Source: UBA2334 sp049653005 | GTDB lineage: Bacteria > Pseudomonadota > Gammaproteobacteria > Burkholderiales > Burkholderiaceae_C | Assembly (NCBI GenBank): GCA_049653005.1 | Contig: JBASFL010000028.1 | Coordinates: 124,001 to 188,000 of the forward strand | DNA: 64,000 bases | Reading direction: 5' to 3' | In this document: positions 16,995-24,760 of the stretch, one piece after another | Position numbering within the stretch: the first letter of the stretch is position 1 | How the letters are laid out: each line of letters begins with the position of its first letter | The notes under the pieces: model-generated | Told to the model about the DNA's origin: nothing | The model's database searches: none | The model's input: the letters and a program-made list of their open reading frames with translations, nothing else | Position numbers and translations under genes: made by a program

Positions 16995-17564
16995 ATGCAC
17001 CGAATGTCACACCCAAGCGCTTTTTTCACCCCTTTGCGACTGTTGGCCGCAGGGCTGCTGGCGGCTGCATTGCCCGTTCAGGCCCAAAACCAAATTTACC
17101 GCTGCGGCACCGAGTACACCAACAACCCCACCGCCGAGCAGAAGAAAACCTGCAAAGCACTCGACGGTGGCAACGTCACCGTCATTCAGGCCCCGAAGCC
17201 CAAAAGCAATGTCGCAGGGGCCAAACCCCCGGCTCCTGTGCCGGCCTCCACCGACCAGGCCAAGGTGGACCCCGGTGTGCAAAAAGCCCGCGACAGCGAC
17301 GCCCGGGCCATTTTGGAGTCCGAGCAACGCCGCGCCGAGCAACGCCTGGCCGAGTTGCAACGCGAGTACAACGGTGGGCAACCCGAGCGTCGGGGTGAAG
17401 AGGTGCGCAACCAGCAACGCTACAGCGAGCGGGTGGCCACCTTGAAAGACAGCCTGACCCGTGCGGAGGCCGATTTGGCAGGCATTCGCCGCGAATTGTC
17501 TCGGGCTGGCGGGGGCATCACCGCCAACGCCAACCCGGCCAGCACAGCCCCGTTGTCGCGCTGA
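16995..17564 (+). CDS. DUF4124-like periplasmic protein between glnA and ntrB
   Basis: 189 aa from the ATG at 16995 (GGAGA upstream). A signal peptide with a hydrophobic core (RLLAAGLLAAALPVQA) likely ends at VQAQ. A short domain with two Cys (IYRCGTEYTNN ... KKTCKAL) follows, fitting DUF4124. Then come a Pro-rich linker and a predicted coiled coil (about 100-170, rich in E, R, Q). No function is known. It lies 3 nt before ntrB, so it is co-transcribed with the nitrogen two-component genes. A link to nitrogen sensing is not shown. Confidence 0.7.
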   Translation: MHRMSHPSAFFTPLRLLAAGLLAAALPVQAQNQIYRCGTEYTNNPTAEQKKTCKALDGGNVTVIQAPKPKSNVAGAKPPAPVPASTDQAKVDPGVQKARDSDARAILESEQRRAEQRLAELQREYNGGQPERRGEEVRNQQRYSERVATLKDSLTRAEADLAGIRRELSRAGGGITANANPASTAPLSR

Positions 17565-17567
17565 CCC

Positions 17568-18650
17568 ATGGGAAAACCAGCCAGAGACGAAAGCGCCATG
17601 GCCGTGCGTTTTCACGCGCTTGACCTGCTGGCCACCCTGGTGGCCGTGGTGGGTGCCGATGGCCGCCTGCGTTACGTGAACGCCGCCCTGGAAGACGCAC
17701 TGGGCTTGTCGCGTCGTTCCATTGGCGACACCCAGTTCGCCGAATTTTTCACCGACCCCCCGTTGCTGCTGAACGCGCTGGCGGGTGCCAAAGACAACGA
17801 ATTTGCCGCTTTGCGTTACGACACCTGGTTGCGGCGTCTGCACCGCGAACCCCTGCCGGTGCACGTGGTGGTGGCCCAAACCGATGTGCCCGATGAAGTG
17901 GTGGTGGAGCTGTTGCCGCTGGAGCAGCAAACCCGCCAGGACCGCGAAGAGCGCCTGATTGACCAGGCCCAGGCCAACAAAGAGCTCATCCGCAACCTGG
18001 CCCACGAAATCAAAAACCCGCTGGGGGGCATTCGGGGGGCGGCGCAGCTGCTGCAAATGGAGCTGGAGTCGCGCGAGCTGATCGAATACACCCAGGTCAT
18101 CATCCACGAGGCAGACCGGCTGCAAACCCTGGTGGACCGGCTGCTGGCCCCGCACCGCCGCCCGCACGTGGTGGGCGATGTGAACATTCACGAGGTGTGC
18201 GAGCGCGTGCGCTCGCTCATCTTGGCCGAGTTTCCCAAAGGCCTGCGGGTGGTGCGCGACTACGACACCTCGTTGCCCGAGTTCCGGGGCGACCGCGAGC
18301 AGCTCATCCAGGCCGTGCTCAACATCGCCCACAACGCCGCCCAGGCCCTGGCACAGCGGGTGGAAGCGGGCGACGCCAGCATCACTTTCAAGACGCGTGT
18401 GACCCGCCAGGTCACTTTCGGCAAACAACGCTACCGGTTGGCACTGGAATTGCATGTCATCGACAACGGGCCCGGCGTGCCGGACTCGATCAAGGACCGC
18501 ATCTTCTACCCCCTGGTCTCAGGGCGCGATGGCGGTTCAGGCCTTGGGCTGACACTGGCGCAAACCTTTGTTCAGCAACACCACGGCTTGATCGAGTGCG
18601 ACAGCGTGGCGGGCCGTACCGACTTCAAGATTCTGATTCCCCTGCCTTGA
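17568..18650 (+). CDS. ntrB: Nitrogen regulation sensor kinase NtrB (GlnL)
   Basis: 360 aa, soluble, with no TM segments. A PAS domain (about 20-115) is followed by a HisKA box NLAHEIKNPLGG, with the phospho-His at residue 146, and an ATPase domain with NIAHNAAQAL, DNGPGVP and GGSGLGLTLAQ. NtrB phosphorylates NtrC under nitrogen limitation and, with PII bound, acts as a phosphatase. It is immediately followed by ntrC. Confidence 0.96.
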   Translation: MGKPARDESAMAVRFHALDLLATLVAVVGADGRLRYVNAALEDALGLSRRSIGDTQFAEFFTDPPLLLNALAGAKDNEFAALRYDTWLRRLHREPLPVHVVVAQTDVPDEVVVELLPLEQQTRQDREERLIDQAQANKELIRNLAHEIKNPLGGIRGAAQLLQMELESRELIEYTQVIIHEADRLQTLVDRLLAPHRRPHVVGDVNIHEVCERVRSLILAEFPKGLRVVRDYDTSLPEFRGDREQLIQAVLNIAHNAAQALAQRVEAGDASITFKTRVTRQVTFGKQRYRLALELHVIDNGPGVPDSIKDRIFYPLVSGRDGGSGLGLTLAQTFVQQHHGLIECDSVAGRTDFKILIPLP

Positions 18651-18713
18651 AGTCGGGCGGGAGCGCGACACGAGGTGACAACCAGTGGGGGAATCGCTAA
18701 AGGAACCCTGCGC

Positions 18714-20285
18714 ATGAAACCCATCTGGATCGTGGATGACGATCAGTCCATCCGGTTCGTTCTTGAAAAGGCGCTTCTGCGCGAGAACCTGCCCACCCGC
18801 AGCTTCATCAACCCCCAAGAGGTGTTGGCTGCCCTGAGTGATGGCAACGACGACCAAGGCCCCCAAGTGCTGGTGAGCGACATCCGCATGCCCGGGGGCT
18901 CTGGCCTTGACCTGCTGGACAAAGTCAAGAAAAAGCTGCCCGGTTTGCCGGTCATCATCATGACGGCGTTTTCCGACCTGGACAGCGCGGTGTCGGCCTT
19001 CCAGGGCGGCGCGTTTGAGTACCTGCCCAAACCCTTCGACCTGCCCAAAGCGGTGGAGTTGATCCGCCGCGCGGTGGAAGAAAGCCAGCGCGAAGAGGTG
19101 GCCGAAGAGCGCATGGCCGCCACGCCCGAAATGCTGGGCCAGGCCCCGGCCATGCAAGACGTGTTCCGTGCCATTGGTCGCTTGAGCCAGAGCAACGTCA
19201 CGGTGATGATCACCGGCGAGTCTGGCTCGGGCAAAGAGCTGGTGGCCCGTGCGCTGCACAAACATTCCCCGCGCGCCAACGGCCCGTTTGTGGCCATCAA
19301 CACGGCCGCCATTCCGAAAGACTTGCTGGAAAGCGAGCTGTTCGGCCACGAGCGCGGCGCTTTCACCGGCGCACAGACCATGCGCCGCGGCCGCTTCGAG
19401 CAAGCCGATGGTGGCACCCTGTTTCTGGACGAAATCGGCGACATGCCGTTTGACCTGCAAACCCGCTTGCTGCGCGTGTTGTCCGACGGGCACTTCTACC
19501 GCGTGGGCGGCCACAGCGCCGTCAAGGCCAATGTGCGCGTGATTGCGGCCACCCACCAGAACCTGGAGCAGCGGGTGAAAGAGGGCGTGTTCCGCGAGGA
19601 CTTGTTCCACCGCCTGAACGTGATTCGCCTGCGCCTGCCCGCGCTGCGCGAGCGCCGCGAAGACGTGCCCATGCTCACACGCCACTTTTTGGTGCAAAGC
19701 GCCAAGCAGCTGGATGTGGAGCCCAAACGCATTTCTGAAAACGCCTTGCAGCGCCTGGCCACGTTCGACTTTCCGGGCAACGTGCGCCAGCTTGAAAACG
19801 TGTGCCACTGGCTGACCGTGATGGCCCCCGCCCAGGTGGTGGACGAAAAAGACCTGCCACCTGAAGTGTTGGCCACCCCCAGTTTGCGGGTGGATGCCGT
19901 GGCCGAGTCCGTGCTGGTGCCCGTTGTGCCAGCGGTGTCAGACGCCGCCGTGGCCGATGCGCCAGCACCCCTTGCGCCGCCAGCGCTGGCCCCTGTGGCG
20001 TTTGCCGCTCCTGGGGTTGTGCCGCAGGGCATGGGCGCAGCGGGCGAGACATTGGCCTCAGTCCCATCCACCGTGGGCTGGGAGCAGGGCTTGCAGCTGG
20101 AGGCTTTGGGGCTGCTTGAGTCGGGCCGGTTGGACGTGTGGGACGTGTTGACCCGGCGCTTTGAAACCAAGCTGATTCAAACCGCCCTGGCCAACACGCG
20201 TGGCCGCCGCATCGAAGCCGCCCACAAACTGGGCATTGGCCGCAACACCATCACCCGCAAAATTCAGGAACTGAATTTGGAGTGA
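18714..20285 (+). CDS. ntrC: Nitrogen regulation response regulator NtrC (GlnG)
   Basis: 523 aa from the ATG at 18714 (AAAGGA upstream). The receiver domain has Asp56 in LVSDIRMPGG. The AAA+ sigma-54 activator domain has GESGSGKE (Walker A) and GAFTGAQ, the loop that contacts sigma-54. The C-terminal Fis-type HTH reads AHKLGIGRNTITRKI. It is longer than E. coli NtrC (469 aa) because of an Ala/Pro/Val-rich linker of about 60 residues between the AAA+ and HTH domains. It probably binds the paired sites before glnA. Confidence 0.97.
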   Translation: MKPIWIVDDDQSIRFVLEKALLRENLPTRSFINPQEVLAALSDGNDDQGPQVLVSDIRMPGGSGLDLLDKVKKKLPGLPVIIMTAFSDLDSAVSAFQGGAFEYLPKPFDLPKAVELIRRAVEESQREEVAEERMAATPEMLGQAPAMQDVFRAIGRLSQSNVTVMITGESGSGKELVARALHKHSPRANGPFVAINTAAIPKDLLESELFGHERGAFTGAQTMRRGRFEQADGGTLFLDEIGDMPFDLQTRLLRVLSDGHFYRVGGHSAVKANVRVIAATHQNLEQRVKEGVFREDLFHRLNVIRLRLPALRERREDVPMLTRHFLVQSAKQLDVEPKRISENALQRLATFDFPGNVRQLENVCHWLTVMAPAQVVDEKDLPPEVLATPSLRVDAVAESVLVPVVPAVSDAAVADAPAPLAPPALAPVAFAAPGVVPQGMGAAGETLASVPSTVGWEQGLQLEALGLLESGRLDVWDVLTRRFETKLIQTALANTRGRRIEAAHKLGIGRNTITRKIQELNLE

Positions 20286-20333
20286 AAATGCCCGCCAGCG
20301 CTTGACTGGTAAGCGCTTTCAGCTATGAAAAAT
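20284..20333 (+). repeat. Dispersed repeat copy R1 (AGCGCTTG family)
   Basis: It lies between the convergent ends of ntrC and xthA. The core CCAGCGCTTGACTGGTAAGC continues to CAGCTATG. It contains the perfect inverted repeat AGCGCTT-N7-AAGCGCT (20297-20317), so it can form a hairpin. It overlaps the last base or two of ntrC. Confidence 0.75.
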
Positions 20334-21130
20334 CAAAGGCCCAGCGTCAGCACCACGGGTGCATGGTCGCTGGGCCTTTCGTTTTTGCGGGGCAGCTTGT
20401 CCACCGCGCACGCGGTGGACAAGGGTTTGAGTGCACCGCTGACCAGCACGTGGTCGATGCGCAGGCCCCGGTTGCGGCGGAAGGCGAACTCGCGGTAATC
20501 CCACCAGCTGTAGTTTTTTTCGGGCTGGGGAAACAGGCGCACGCTGTCGTGCAGCCCCAGGTCGATCAGCGCTTGCAGGTGGGTGCGCTCTTCTGTGGTG
20601 CAGTGGATGGCTTCGCGCATACCCTCCGGGTCCCACACATCGGCGTCGTCGAAGGTGATGTTGTAGTCGCCCATCAGCACCAGGTGCGGGTGCTGGGCCA
20701 GCTCGGTTTGCACCCAGCCGCGCAGGGCTTCAAGCCAGCGCATTTTGTAGGCGAACTTGTCGCTGCCCGGTGCCTGGCCGTTGGGGAAGTAGGCCCCAAT
20801 CACCCGCAGCGGCTCACCGCTGGGGCCGCTGTAGGTGCCCGTGATCACGCGCGAGTGTTCGTCGTCAAAGCCGGGGATGTTTTTCACCACACCGCTGGCC
20901 GCCGTGCGCGAGACCAGTGCCACGCCGTTGTAGGTTTTTTGCCCAAACCACTGGCATTGATAGCCCGCTTCGGCAAAAGCGGCGGCTGGAAACTTTTCGT
21001 CCGCCATTTTCAGTTCTTGCAGCGCCAGCACGTCAACCGGCGCACCGGCGGCGCTTTGAGCGGCCAGCCAGTCCAGCACCTGCGCCAAACGCACGGCCAA
21101 AGAGTTCACGTTCCAAGTGGCAAGTTTCAT
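20333..21130 (-). CDS. xthA: Exodeoxyribonuclease III (AP endonuclease)
   Basis: 265 aa of the EEP fold. Motifs: TWNVNSLAVRL (N7), LQELKMADEKFP (metal-binding Glu), MGDYNITFDDADVWDP, RRNRGLRIDHVLVS and SDHAPVVL with the catalytic Asp-His. It cleaves 5' of AP sites and has 3'-5' exonuclease activity. It is bracketed by repeat copies R1 (3' side) and R2 (5' side), both in the same orientation. Confidence 0.96.
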   Translation of the reverse strand: MKLATWNVNSLAVRLAQVLDWLAAQSAAGAPVDVLALQELKMADEKFPAAAFAEAGYQCQWFGQKTYNGVALVSRTAASGVVKNIPGFDDEHSRVITGTYSGPSGEPLRVIGAYFPNGQAPGSDKFAYKMRWLEALRGWVQTELAQHPHLVLMGDYNITFDDADVWDPEGMREAIHCTTEERTHLQALIDLGLHDSVRLFPQPEKNYSWWDYREFAFRRNRGLRIDHVLVSGALKPLSTACAVDKLPRKNERPSDHAPVVLTLGL

Positions 21131-21132
21131 GT

Positions 21133-21190
21133 CAAAAATGGCTCTAGGGCTTGTTGGGTATGAACAGTTTGCTACAGATGCAGTTTTTTG
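21133..21190 (+). repeat. Dispersed repeat copy R2 (AGCGCTTG family, diverged)
   Basis: It lies between the xthA start and the stop of the upstream DUF4337 gene. The core GGCTCTAGGGCTTGTTGGGT is followed by GAACAGTTTGCTAC. It is shared with the other copies apart from the altered AGGGCTTG centre. Confidence 0.6.
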
Positions 21191-21193
21191 CCA

Positions 21194-21799
21194 TCACACA
21201 TGCAAAGCCGCCATCACGCCCACCACCGCGCCCAGGCCACCGGCGGCAAACATGGCGTGTTCCAGCCACTTTTTGCGCGTCAGCAGGGCAATGGCGGCCA
21301 GTGCGATGGAGATTTGCAGCGCGGTGGTGGCCTGTGCCCAGCGGTGGTGCTGGTGCATTTGCTGGTCTGACTTGTCGTCCCAGGCTTTGGCTTCGGCTTC
21401 CAGGCCATCGGCCACCACCTTGATCTCGTTCTTTTCTTTTTCGTAGCGCTCCACCTTGGCCTGGTAGGTGGCTTTTTTGTCTTCAGGGGCCAGGTCGCGG
21501 GCCAGCTCGGCCAGCGATTGCTTGGTGCTTTTGGACTGGAAGTAATTCCACTGGTTGGAGGCTTCGGTCTTTTTGATGGCCGCGTTGTTTTTGTACAGGC
21601 CGGCGTTGGCCTGCGTGGCCCCACCCATGTAGCCAAACAGCGCGCCCACCGTGGCGATGATGGCGGTGAACATGGCGATCTGGTTGGTCATTTTTTTCGA
21701 CGCGGGGTCTTCGTCGTGGTGACCGCTGTGGCCGCCCTGTTGTGCGTGCTCCAGCTCGTGGTCGTGGGGGCCGTGAACGTGAAAACCGTGTCCTGACAT
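21194..21799 (-). CDS. DUF4337 domain membrane protein
   Basis: 201 aa from the ATG at 21799 (AAGGAA upstream). The His-rich N-terminus (GHGFHVHGPHDH and GGHSGHHDED) could bind metal. One TM (about 40-62) is followed by a helical, charged periplasmic or cytoplasmic region, then two TMs near the C-terminus. This matches the DUF4337 layout. Function unknown. It starts 2 nt after the folA stop, so it is probably co-transcribed. Confidence 0.75.
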   Translation of the reverse strand: MSGHGFHVHGPHDHELEHAQQGGHSGHHDEDPASKKMTNQIAMFTAIIATVGALFGYMGGATQANAGLYKNNAAIKKTEASNQWNYFQSKSTKQSLAELARDLAPEDKKATYQAKVERYEKEKNEIKVVADGLEAEAKAWDDKSDQQMHQHHRWAQATTALQISIALAAIALLTRKKWLEHAMFAAGGLGAVVGVMAALHV

Positions 21800-21801
21800 G
21801 C

Positions 21802-22308
21802 TCAATTTCCTTGTGTGCCGTTGGGCCTGCGGGTGTAGGTGACAAAACTGAAGGTCAAACCACTGGCGGCCACGTGGTGCTCGCGCTGGGTTTCTTGCCA
21901 TTCGGGGCCCAACGTGGGGGCAAAGGCGTCGCCTTCAAAGTCGGCGTCGATTTCGGTGGCCACCACGCGCTGCGCCAGGGGCAGTGCCTGGGCGTACACC
22001 TGGGCCCCGCCCATCACCCACACCTCGGTGTGGTGTTGCAATGCCGATAGTGCACTTTCCATGCTGGTAAAGCGCTGCGTGCCATTTTCATTGAAATTTT
22101 CGTCCCGTGTCAGCACGGCGTTCACGCGGCCGGGCAGGGGGCGGAACCGGGGGGGCAACGAGTCCCAGGTTTTGCGGCCCATCAGCACGGGGCAGCCCAG
22201 TGTGGTGCGCTTGAAGTGGGCCAGGTCTTCGGGCAAGTGCCAGGGCATGGCGTTGTCGCGGCCAATCACGCCGTTGCGGGCGCGGGCGTAAATCAGGTTC
22301 AGGCGCAT
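21802..22308 (-). CDS. folA: Dihydrofolate reductase
   Basis: 168 aa. Conserved DHFR elements: NGVIGRDNAMPWHLPEDLAHFKRTT (Met20-loop region), GRKTWDSLP and VMGGAQVYAQALP. It reduces dihydrofolate to tetrahydrofolate with NADPH, regenerating the cofactor consumed by ThyA, which is encoded upstream on the same strand. It overlaps the GNAT gene by 10 nt. Confidence 0.97.
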   Translation of the reverse strand: MRLNLIYARARNGVIGRDNAMPWHLPEDLAHFKRTTLGCPVLMGRKTWDSLPPRFRPLPGRVNAVLTRDENFNENGTQRFTSMESALSALQHHTEVWVMGGAQVYAQALPLAQRVVATEIDADFEGDAFAPTLGPEWQETQREHHVAASGLTFSFVTYTRRPNGTQGN

Positions 22309-22778
22309 GGTGGTGTGGCGGCGGTGAGTGCCAGGTCAAGGTTGTAGGTGCGAAACACGCGGTCTTGCACCCAGCCCATGCGTTCATACAAAGCCTGGGC
22401 CGCGTGGTTGGTGTGTGCGGTGGTCAGGTCCAGGCGGCCCATGCCATCGCGGCGTCCGCGCTCGGCCGCGGCGGCCAGCAGGGCTTTGGCCACGCCTTGT
22501 TGCCGGTGCGCGGGCGGCACAAACAGGTCGTACAGCGTGTAAATGGGTTGCGCCAGCACCGAGCAAAAGCTGGGGTACAGCTGGCAAAAGCCCGCCAGTG
22601 CCCCGCCGGGCAACTGTGCCACCAGCACCACCGATTCAGACCGGGCCAAACGCGCGCTCAGGAAATTCCGAGCCAATTCGGTGTCAGACGGTTGTTCGTA
22701 AAACCGGCGGTACGCGTCGAACAAGGGGGCCAGCGCATCCAAGTCAGCGGTGGTGGCGGGGCGGATGTGCGGCGTCAT
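22299..22778 (-). CDS. GNAT family N-acetyltransferase
   Basis: 159 aa, a single GNAT domain. The acetyl-CoA loop is HRQQGVAKALLAAAAERGR, and the following NHAAQALYERMGW is the usual C-terminal motif. The substrate cannot be assigned. It is sandwiched between folA (10-nt overlap) and the EamA transporter (24-nt gap) in a minus-strand run of genes. Confidence 0.85.
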   Translation of the reverse strand: MTPHIRPATTADLDALAPLFDAYRRFYEQPSDTELARNFLSARLARSESVVLVAQLPGGALAGFCQLYPSFCSVLAQPIYTLYDLFVPPAHRQQGVAKALLAAAAERGRRDGMGRLDLTTAHTNHAAQALYERMGWVQDRVFRTYNLDLALTAATPPCA

Positions 22779-22802
22779 GTGTGTTGCGTCAGGTGTGCGG
22801 GT

Positions 22803-23684
22803 TCATGCACGGGGTTTGCGGGCGGGCATCAGCACCGCGGCTATGGCGCTCATCACCAGCAGCACGGCCACCCAGTCTTGCCAGTGCGGCACCTCCCCCA
22901 CGATGACGGTGGCGCTGAGGGCGCCAATCAGCGGGATTGCCATCACGCTCATGGCGCTGGTGGCGGGGGGCAGGTTGCGGGCCAGGCCAAACCAGATGAT
23001 TTGCGCAAACCCGTAGTTGATGAGCACGCCATACACCAGGCTGCCCCACATGGCGGGGCCGAAGGCAAAACGGGGCAACGGCTCGGCCACCAGGGCCAGC
23101 ACCCACAGGCAGGCGCTGGTGAGCAGCATCATCCACACGGCCAGCGCCTCGGTGGGCAGGGTGATGGACATGCGCCGCATCATCAGCGTGCCCACGGCCC
23201 AGCTCAGGGCGGCCAGTTCCATCCACAACACGCCCAGGGGTTTGCCGCTGAGGTTTTGCACCTCGTGCGCCATCAGCAGCCCGATGGCCAATGCCACCGC
23301 ACACGTGGCCCAGGCCACGCGCCGGGTGAGTTTTTCACCGAAAAACAGCGCACCGATCAACACGGTCCAGATGGGCATGGTGAAGCCCAGAATGGCCGCG
23401 CGGCCCGAGCTGAGTTCTTTCACCCCAAAAATGGAAATGGTGTGCCAGCCCAGCATGTTGGGCAGGCCCAGCAGCACCACGGTGCGCCACTCGGTGCCGT
23501 GCGGCAGCATGCGCACGCCCCTGGCGCGGAAAAAAAGGTACAGCCAGCTGGCCCCCAGCGTCATGGTGATGGCGCGGAAATACAGCGGCGAGAGGTCGCG
23601 CAGCGACAGCTTCATCATGGGCCAGTTGATGCCCCACATGAGCGTGAGGGCCACCAGGGCCAGCAGTTGTTTGCGCGTCAGCAC
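22803..23684 (-). CDS. EamA/DMT family transporter
   Basis: 293 aa with about ten TM segments in two EamA repeats. The first begins LALVALTLMWGINWPMMK and the second has MELAALSWAVGTLMMRR. Members export amino acids or other metabolites; the substrate is unknown. It lies between thyA (19-nt gap) and the GNAT gene, in the same direction. Confidence 0.85.
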   Translation of the reverse strand: MLTRKQLLALVALTLMWGINWPMMKLSLRDLSPLYFRAITMTLGASWLYLFFRARGVRMLPHGTEWRTVVLLGLPNMLGWHTISIFGVKELSSGRAAILGFTMPIWTVLIGALFFGEKLTRRVAWATCAVALAIGLLMAHEVQNLSGKPLGVLWMELAALSWAVGTLMMRRMSITLPTEALAVWMMLLTSACLWVLALVAEPLPRFAFGPAMWGSLVYGVLINYGFAQIIWFGLARNLPPATSAMSVMAIPLIGALSATVIVGEVPHWQDWVAVLLVMSAIAAVLMPARKPRA

Positions 23685-23703
23685 GGCCGTGTTCGGACCG
23701 CGT

Positions 23704-24543
23704 TCAGACCGCCACCGGGGCTTTGATGGCGGGGTGGGGGTCGTAGCCCGTCACCTCGAAGTCTTCAAACCGGTAGTCAAAAATGCTGTCCGGCCGCCGT
23801 TTGAGGGTCAGCGTGGGGTAGGGCCGGGGTTCGCGACTCAGTTGCAGTTCCACCTGCTCGGTGTGGTTGCTGTAAATGTGGCAGTCGCCCCCGGTCCAGA
23901 TGAAGTCGCCCACGTCCAGGTCGCATTGCTGCGCCACCATGTGCGTCAGCAGCGCGTAACTGGCGATGTTGAAGGGCACGCCCAGAAAAATGTCGGCGCT
24001 GCGCTGGTACAACTGGCAGCTGAGTTTGCCGCGCTGGCCCACTTCGGTGGGCGGGGCCACGTAGAACTGAAACAACGCGTGGCAGGGCATCAGCGCCATT
24101 TGGTCCAGCTCGGCCACGTTCCAAGCGCTGACGATGATGCGGCGCGAGTCGGGGTTGGTTTTCAGGGTTTTGATGACCTCTGAAATCTGGTCAATGTGCG
24201 TGCCGTCGGCCTTGGGCCAGCTGCGCCACTGCACGCCGTACACGGGCCCCAGGCTGCCGTCTTCGCGTGCCCATTCGTCCCAAATGGTGACGCCGCGCGC
24301 GCGCAAGTCGTTGTTGTTGCTGGACCCGGTCAGGAACCACAGCAGCTCGTGGATGATGCTTTTCAGGTGCACCTTTTTGGTGGTGACCAGCGGGAAACCT
24401 TCGGTCAGGTCAAACCGCATCTGGTGGCCAAACACGCTGGTGGTGCCCGTGCCCGTGCGGTCTGCCTTGAACACGCCCTGGGTGTGCACCAGGCGCATGA
24501 AGTCTTCGTATTGGCAGCGAACGGGGCGGGAGGGATGCGTCAT
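23704..24543 (-). CDS. thyA: Thymidylate synthase
   Basis: 279 aa from the ATG at 24543. The longer frame upstream is rejected because it reads through the SRP RNA gene. Catalytic Cys is in ALMPCHALFQFYV. RRIIVSAWN, DIFLGVPFNIASYALLTHM and HIYSNHTEQ are conserved folate and dUMP-binding segments. It methylates dUMP to dTMP using methylene-tetrahydrofolate and generates dihydrofolate for FolA. Confidence 0.97.
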   Translation of the reverse strand: MTHPSRPVRCQYEDFMRLVHTQGVFKADRTGTGTTSVFGHQMRFDLTEGFPLVTTKKVHLKSIIHELLWFLTGSSNNNDLRARGVTIWDEWAREDGSLGPVYGVQWRSWPKADGTHIDQISEVIKTLKTNPDSRRIIVSAWNVAELDQMALMPCHALFQFYVAPPTEVGQRGKLSCQLYQRSADIFLGVPFNIASYALLTHMVAQQCDLDVGDFIWTGGDCHIYSNHTEQVELQLSREPRPYPTLTLKRRPDSIFDYRFEDFEVTGYDPHPAIKAPVAV

Positions 24544-24599
24544 GGGCAAAGCCACCGGCAGGCGGCACCGGAGCGGTTGCACAAAAGAAAAGAGGGGGG

Positions 24600-24697
24600 T
24601 GACGAGCCTTGACCCCGGCACTGGATTCACAGTTAGGGCTGCTTGGTTCCCCACCTGACCCGGTTGGCCGCTTCACCATGCGGGAAGGCCCGTCGGG
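24600..24697 (-). ncRNA. ffs: 4.5S signal recognition particle RNA
   Basis: The minus strand contains GGTCAGGTGGGGAACCAAGC followed by AGCC, the Ffh-binding hairpin hallmark (E. coli has GGTCAGGTCCGGAAGGAAGC). The ends pair: GACGGGCCTT near 24694 with AAGGCTCGTC ending at 24601 (one G-U). A TACAAT -10 box lies at 24707-24702, and T-rich DNA (CTCTTTTCTTTTG) follows the 3' end. A position next to dnaX is typical for this gene. The exact 5' end is uncertain by a few bases. It forms the SRP with Ffh. Confidence 0.9.
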
Positions 24698-24701
24698 GTG
24701 G

Positions 24702-24707
24702 ATTGTA
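24702..24707 (-). promoter_or_regulatory. Predicted -10 box of ffs
   Basis: The minus strand reads GGCTACAATCC, five to eight bases before the predicted 5' end of the SRP RNA. The -35 is unclear; TTGCCC lies 20 bp upstream. The region is shared with the upstream side of dnaX, which diverges. Confidence 0.6.
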
Positions 24708-24760
24708 GCCGCCCCCGCCTGGGGGCCGGGCAAGAAGCGCAAGCCCTAGAATCGCGCCCC

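Noticed and set aside
24544..24654. Longer thyA start at 24654
   Set aside because: It would translate through the SRP RNA gene, and ThyA homology begins at the ATG at 24543.
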